From the NCBI GenBank assembly GCA_021205645.1, contig JAJPXE010000054.1, forward strand, positions 1 through 6,552: DNA of 6,552 nucleotides, given 5' to 3'. The position numbers and the translations under genes were made by a program. The notes under the pieces were generated by a model, which did not search any database, had not been told where the DNA came from, and saw only the letters and a list, made by a program, of their open reading frames with translations. Position 1 is the stretch's first letter, and each line of letters begins with the position of its first letter. Shown piece after piece: positions 5,791 to 6,552 of the stretch. The DNA comes from Candidatus Gastranaerophilales bacterium (lineage in GTDB: Bacteria; Cyanobacteriota; Vampirovibrionia; Gastranaerophilales; Gastranaerophilaceae).

Positions 5791-5798
5791 ACTTTTTT
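5765..5798 (+). terminator. Hairpin with T run, possible weak terminator on the plus strand
   Basis: AAAGTATGAA (5765-5774) pairs perfectly with TTCATACTTT (5786-5795) around an 11-nt loop, followed by T residues to 5798. The form is that of a rho-independent terminator, but the stem has only two G-C pairs per arm and I find no plus-strand gene ending here. The repeat also spans the putative start of the doubtful 79-aa frame, so an operator or a chance repeat is possible. Confidence 0.35.
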
Positions 5799-5811
5799 AT
5801 TTGGCAGTGTG

Positions 5812-5870
5812 CAGCCTGCCCGCAAGGGAGTGCATAATGAAAAACTTTTTCCCCTGCCGGGAGAGGGCTG
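5812..5870. repeat. GC-rich fold-back element (REP/MITE-like)
   Basis: An imperfect inverted repeat: CAGCC at 5812-5816 matches GGCTG at 5866-5870, and the inner arms, CCCGCAAGGG against the complement of CCCCTGCCGGG, pair with small bulges. It is much richer in G and C than its flanks and resembles short interspersed palindromes. GAGAGGGC within it also occurs twice in the 24-bp repeat at 1-56. It contains a 12-codon ORF (5837-5875, MKNFFPCRERAE) with AGGGAG 6 nt upstream; I regard this as a by-product. Confidence 0.4.
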
Positions 5871-6100
5871 AATAACATCTGATAAATATTGTAAAATTAA
5901 AAAAACTGAAAGAATTCATCAAAGTCTTAATTACTTGACACCTGTAGGTTATTAATATATCCCCAAAAACAATTGTGCTCAATCTGATATGTATTGAACC
6001 GGGACAAACTCTTTACAAAATTAAAAAAATAGTGCATAATGAATATGAAGAGAAATTAGGTAAAACTATCATAAGAGAATGCAATGGTTCTATGGCTTAA
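5871..6100 (+). other. Stretch without a firm gene; holds a gene-like reading frame ending at 6100
   Basis: I find no confident gene or RNA from 5871 to 6083. The frame read from 5948 to the TAA at 6098-6100 is open for 50 codons and, from about 5993, has gene-like codons rich in Lys, Glu and Ile (for example a stretch reading EYEEKLGKTII). It has no ATG with a ribosome binding site; only GTG codons (5975, 6032) are available. It runs into the 40-aa ORF at 6084 in the +1 frame, so the pair could be the remains of one frameshifted gene. A TTGACA at 5935-5940 lacks a good -10. Confidence 0.2.
6012..6040 (+). promoter_or_regulatory. Sigma70-type promoter, TTTACA-N17-CATAAT
   Basis: TTTACA (6012-6017), an exact 17-nt spacer, and CATAAT (6035-6040) each differ by one or two bases from the consensus. 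The transcription start would fall near 6047. It precedes the 40-codon ORF at 6084 and the terminator at 6237, giving a transcript of about 225 nt. Confidence 0.5.
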
Positions 6101-6206
6101 GTATCTGGTTAAGCTTGTTCGGGCAAATTGCACAGGAAAGGATAAAAGCGACATATATAAAGCGTGCAAAGTTCCATATACTACGCAAAAATTGTTTGCA
6201 CGTTAA
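6084..6206 (+). CDS. Small basic 40-aa protein, possible HTH fragment
   Basis: A short ORF between a good promoter (6012-6040) and a strong hairpin (6237-6267). The start has only a weak purine-rich site (AAGAGA, about 5-6 nt upstream). The peptide is strongly basic (9 Lys/Arg against 2 Asp), with an amphipathic N-terminal half (1-14) and a second half, KSDIYKACKVPYTTQKL (about 21-37), that reads like the two helices of a Xre-type helix-turn-helix. I infer this from residue pattern only. Codon use looks genuine. The preceding frame overlaps it by 17 nt and also looks coding, so this may be the 3' part of a frameshifted gene, a real small protein, or part of a structured RNA, since two inverted repeats lie inside it. 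Confidence 0.38.
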   Translation: MVLWLKYLVKLVRANCTGKDKSDIYKACKVPYTTQKLFAR

Positions 6207-6236
6207 ACAAAATACAGCTGTTGATTATGGTATGCG

Positions 6237-6275
6237 GCGGCAGGGCTGAAACTCTCAGCCCTGCCGCTTAGTTTG
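6237..6275 (+). terminator. Very stable hairpin, likely terminator of the small 6012-6275 unit
   Basis: GCGGCAGGGCTGA (6237-6249) pairs perfectly over 13 bp with 6255-6267 around the loop AACTC. The tail TTAGTTTG is only partly T-rich, so termination may be imperfect. It begins 31 nt after the TAA at 6204-6206. A very GC-rich stem in an AT-rich region is hard to explain otherwise, except as an interspersed palindrome. Confidence 0.6.
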
Positions 6276-6333
6276 ATGTCATTCAGAAACATACCCTCAA
6301 GAGTGAACAAAATCCTCACCCTATATTAAATAT

Positions 6334-6365
6334 AAAAAAAAGCCGTCTGGTTTTCACAGAGCGGC
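6334..6365 (-). terminator. Rho-independent terminator on the minus strand
   Basis: Read on the minus strand, GCCG and TCTG, separated by one bulged C, pair with CAGA and CGGC (arms 6365-6357 and 6349-6342) and are followed by eight T residues (6341-6334). It would end a leftward transcript entering from the right edge, 57 nt beyond the stop codon at 6422-6424. Confidence 0.82.
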
Positions 6366-6421
6366 GCTTATTAGGAATAAGAAAAGGAATTATAGGAAAA
6401 TTCTTGTTTTGGATTTCATTA

Positions 6422-6552
6422 CTAAACTCTATCCGGTTTTAATAAAATCCTGAAATTTGTTTTAGGGTTCTGTTCTTTCGATTTTTGCATCCCGCCGCCG
6501 GAGGAATTCCCCTCCGGCTGCACAATGCTTGATTGTCTATATAGACGGTAAA
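6422..6552 (-). CDS. Possible 3' end of a minus-strand gene running off the right edge
   Basis: The frame is open from the right edge for 42 codons and ends TAG-TAA (6424-6419). The last 22 codons look genuinely coding (Lys-, Asn- and Gln-containing, ending LLKPDRV), and a good terminator follows. The upstream part of the frame passes through a GC-rich palindrome (6497-6518) encoding a Gly/Ser-rich stretch, which is unusual inside a gene. A second frame is also open for 37 codons there, so a frameshift or a non-coding transcript cannot be excluded. I do not recognise the product. Confidence 0.3.
   Translation of the reverse strand, partial: YRLYRQSSIVQPEGNSSGGGMQKSKEQNPKTNFRILLKPDRV
6487..6528. 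repeat. GC-rich palindrome at the right edge
   Basis: GCCGGAGG (6497-6504) pairs perfectly with CCTCCGGC (6511-6518) around AATTCC, and GCAT (6487-6490) pairs with ATGC (6525-6528) outside an internal loop. The perfect 12-bp palindrome GTCTATATAGAC follows at 6535-6546. The composition matches an interspersed repeat or structured RNA better than coding sequence. It is not placed as a terminator because no T run adjoins either side closely. Confidence 0.5.

Noticed and set aside
5837..5875. 12-codon ORF with AGGGAG upstream in the fold-back repeat
   Set aside because: The apparent ribosome binding site and coding sequence are both part of the palindrome arms; too short to support.
5935..5963. 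Perfect -35 hexamer TTGACA
   Set aside because: Spacings of 15 and 17 give only TATATC and TATCCC as -10, and the better promoter at 6012-6040 serves the only downstream ORF.
5797..5982. 61-codon minus-strand frame
   Set aside because: No ribosome binding site; it runs through the fold-back repeat and has no sensible composition.
6151..6162. A further CTTTATATATGT core on the minus strand
   Set aside because: It lies inside the 40-aa ORF, has no clear TGTAAC box at the right distance and no gene follows on that strand. It shows that the core alone occurs by chance in AT-rich DNA.
6047..6270. Possible tmRNA, SRP RNA, RNase P RNA or known riboswitch
   Set aside because: I checked by eye for the conserved cores of these RNAs (SRP GGAAGGAAGCAGC-type loop, RNase P GAGGAAAGTC-type core, tRNA-like TpsiC arm) and none is present.

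Overview
The window looks like bacterial chromosome: AT-rich, densely packed, with classical Shine-Dalgarno sites (AGGAGGT, GGAGG) and sigma70-type promoters. My best guess at the host is an anaerobic, fermentative gut bacterium, possibly of the non-photosynthetic cyanobacterial sister group (Gastranaerophilales/Vampirovibrionia). That guess rests on cyanobacteria-like TTGTAAC promoter boxes beside a type III pantothenate kinase and a pyruvate-decarboxylase-type enzyme. It is moderate at best; an AT-rich member of the Bacillota is the main alternative.

Layout. Positions 1-56 hold a 24-bp tandem repeat. 206-1459 (+) encodes a 417-aa Ala-rich protein of unknown function with two hydrophobic regions, long coiled-coil-like stretches and an Asp-Lys tail. 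It converges on 1524-3167 (-), a 547-aa thiamine-diphosphate 2-oxo acid decarboxylase with all core catalytic positions, whose promoter lies so close to the ATG that the mRNA may be leaderless. 3419-4261 (+) encodes a 280-aa protein with a Gly/Tyr-rich N-terminus and a C-terminal glycine zipper, closed by a textbook terminator at 4349-4376. 4456-5232 (-) is coaX, preceded on the same strand by a 78-aa gene (5277-5513). From 5514 to the right edge gene content is sparse: a doubtful 79-aa frame, a fold-back repeat (5812-5870), a compact promoter/40-codon ORF/terminator unit (6012-6275), a minus-strand terminator (6334-6365), and the open 3' end of a possible minus-strand gene entering from the right. 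I see no tRNA, rRNA, CRISPR array, transposase or known prophage gene.

How it fits together. Two genes are housekeeping or metabolic (oxo acid decarboxylation; first step of coenzyme A synthesis). The most notable pattern is regulatory. The three unrecognised proteins (417, 280 and 78 aa) share an upstream layout: a TGTAAC box, 36-39 nt, then an ACTTTATAT core, followed by a good ribosome binding site. The box resembles the HLR1 repeat bound by the cyanobacterial response regulator RpaB. This suggests a small co-regulated set of lineage-specific proteins, two of them membrane-active in appearance and without secretion signals, interleaved with ordinary metabolic genes.
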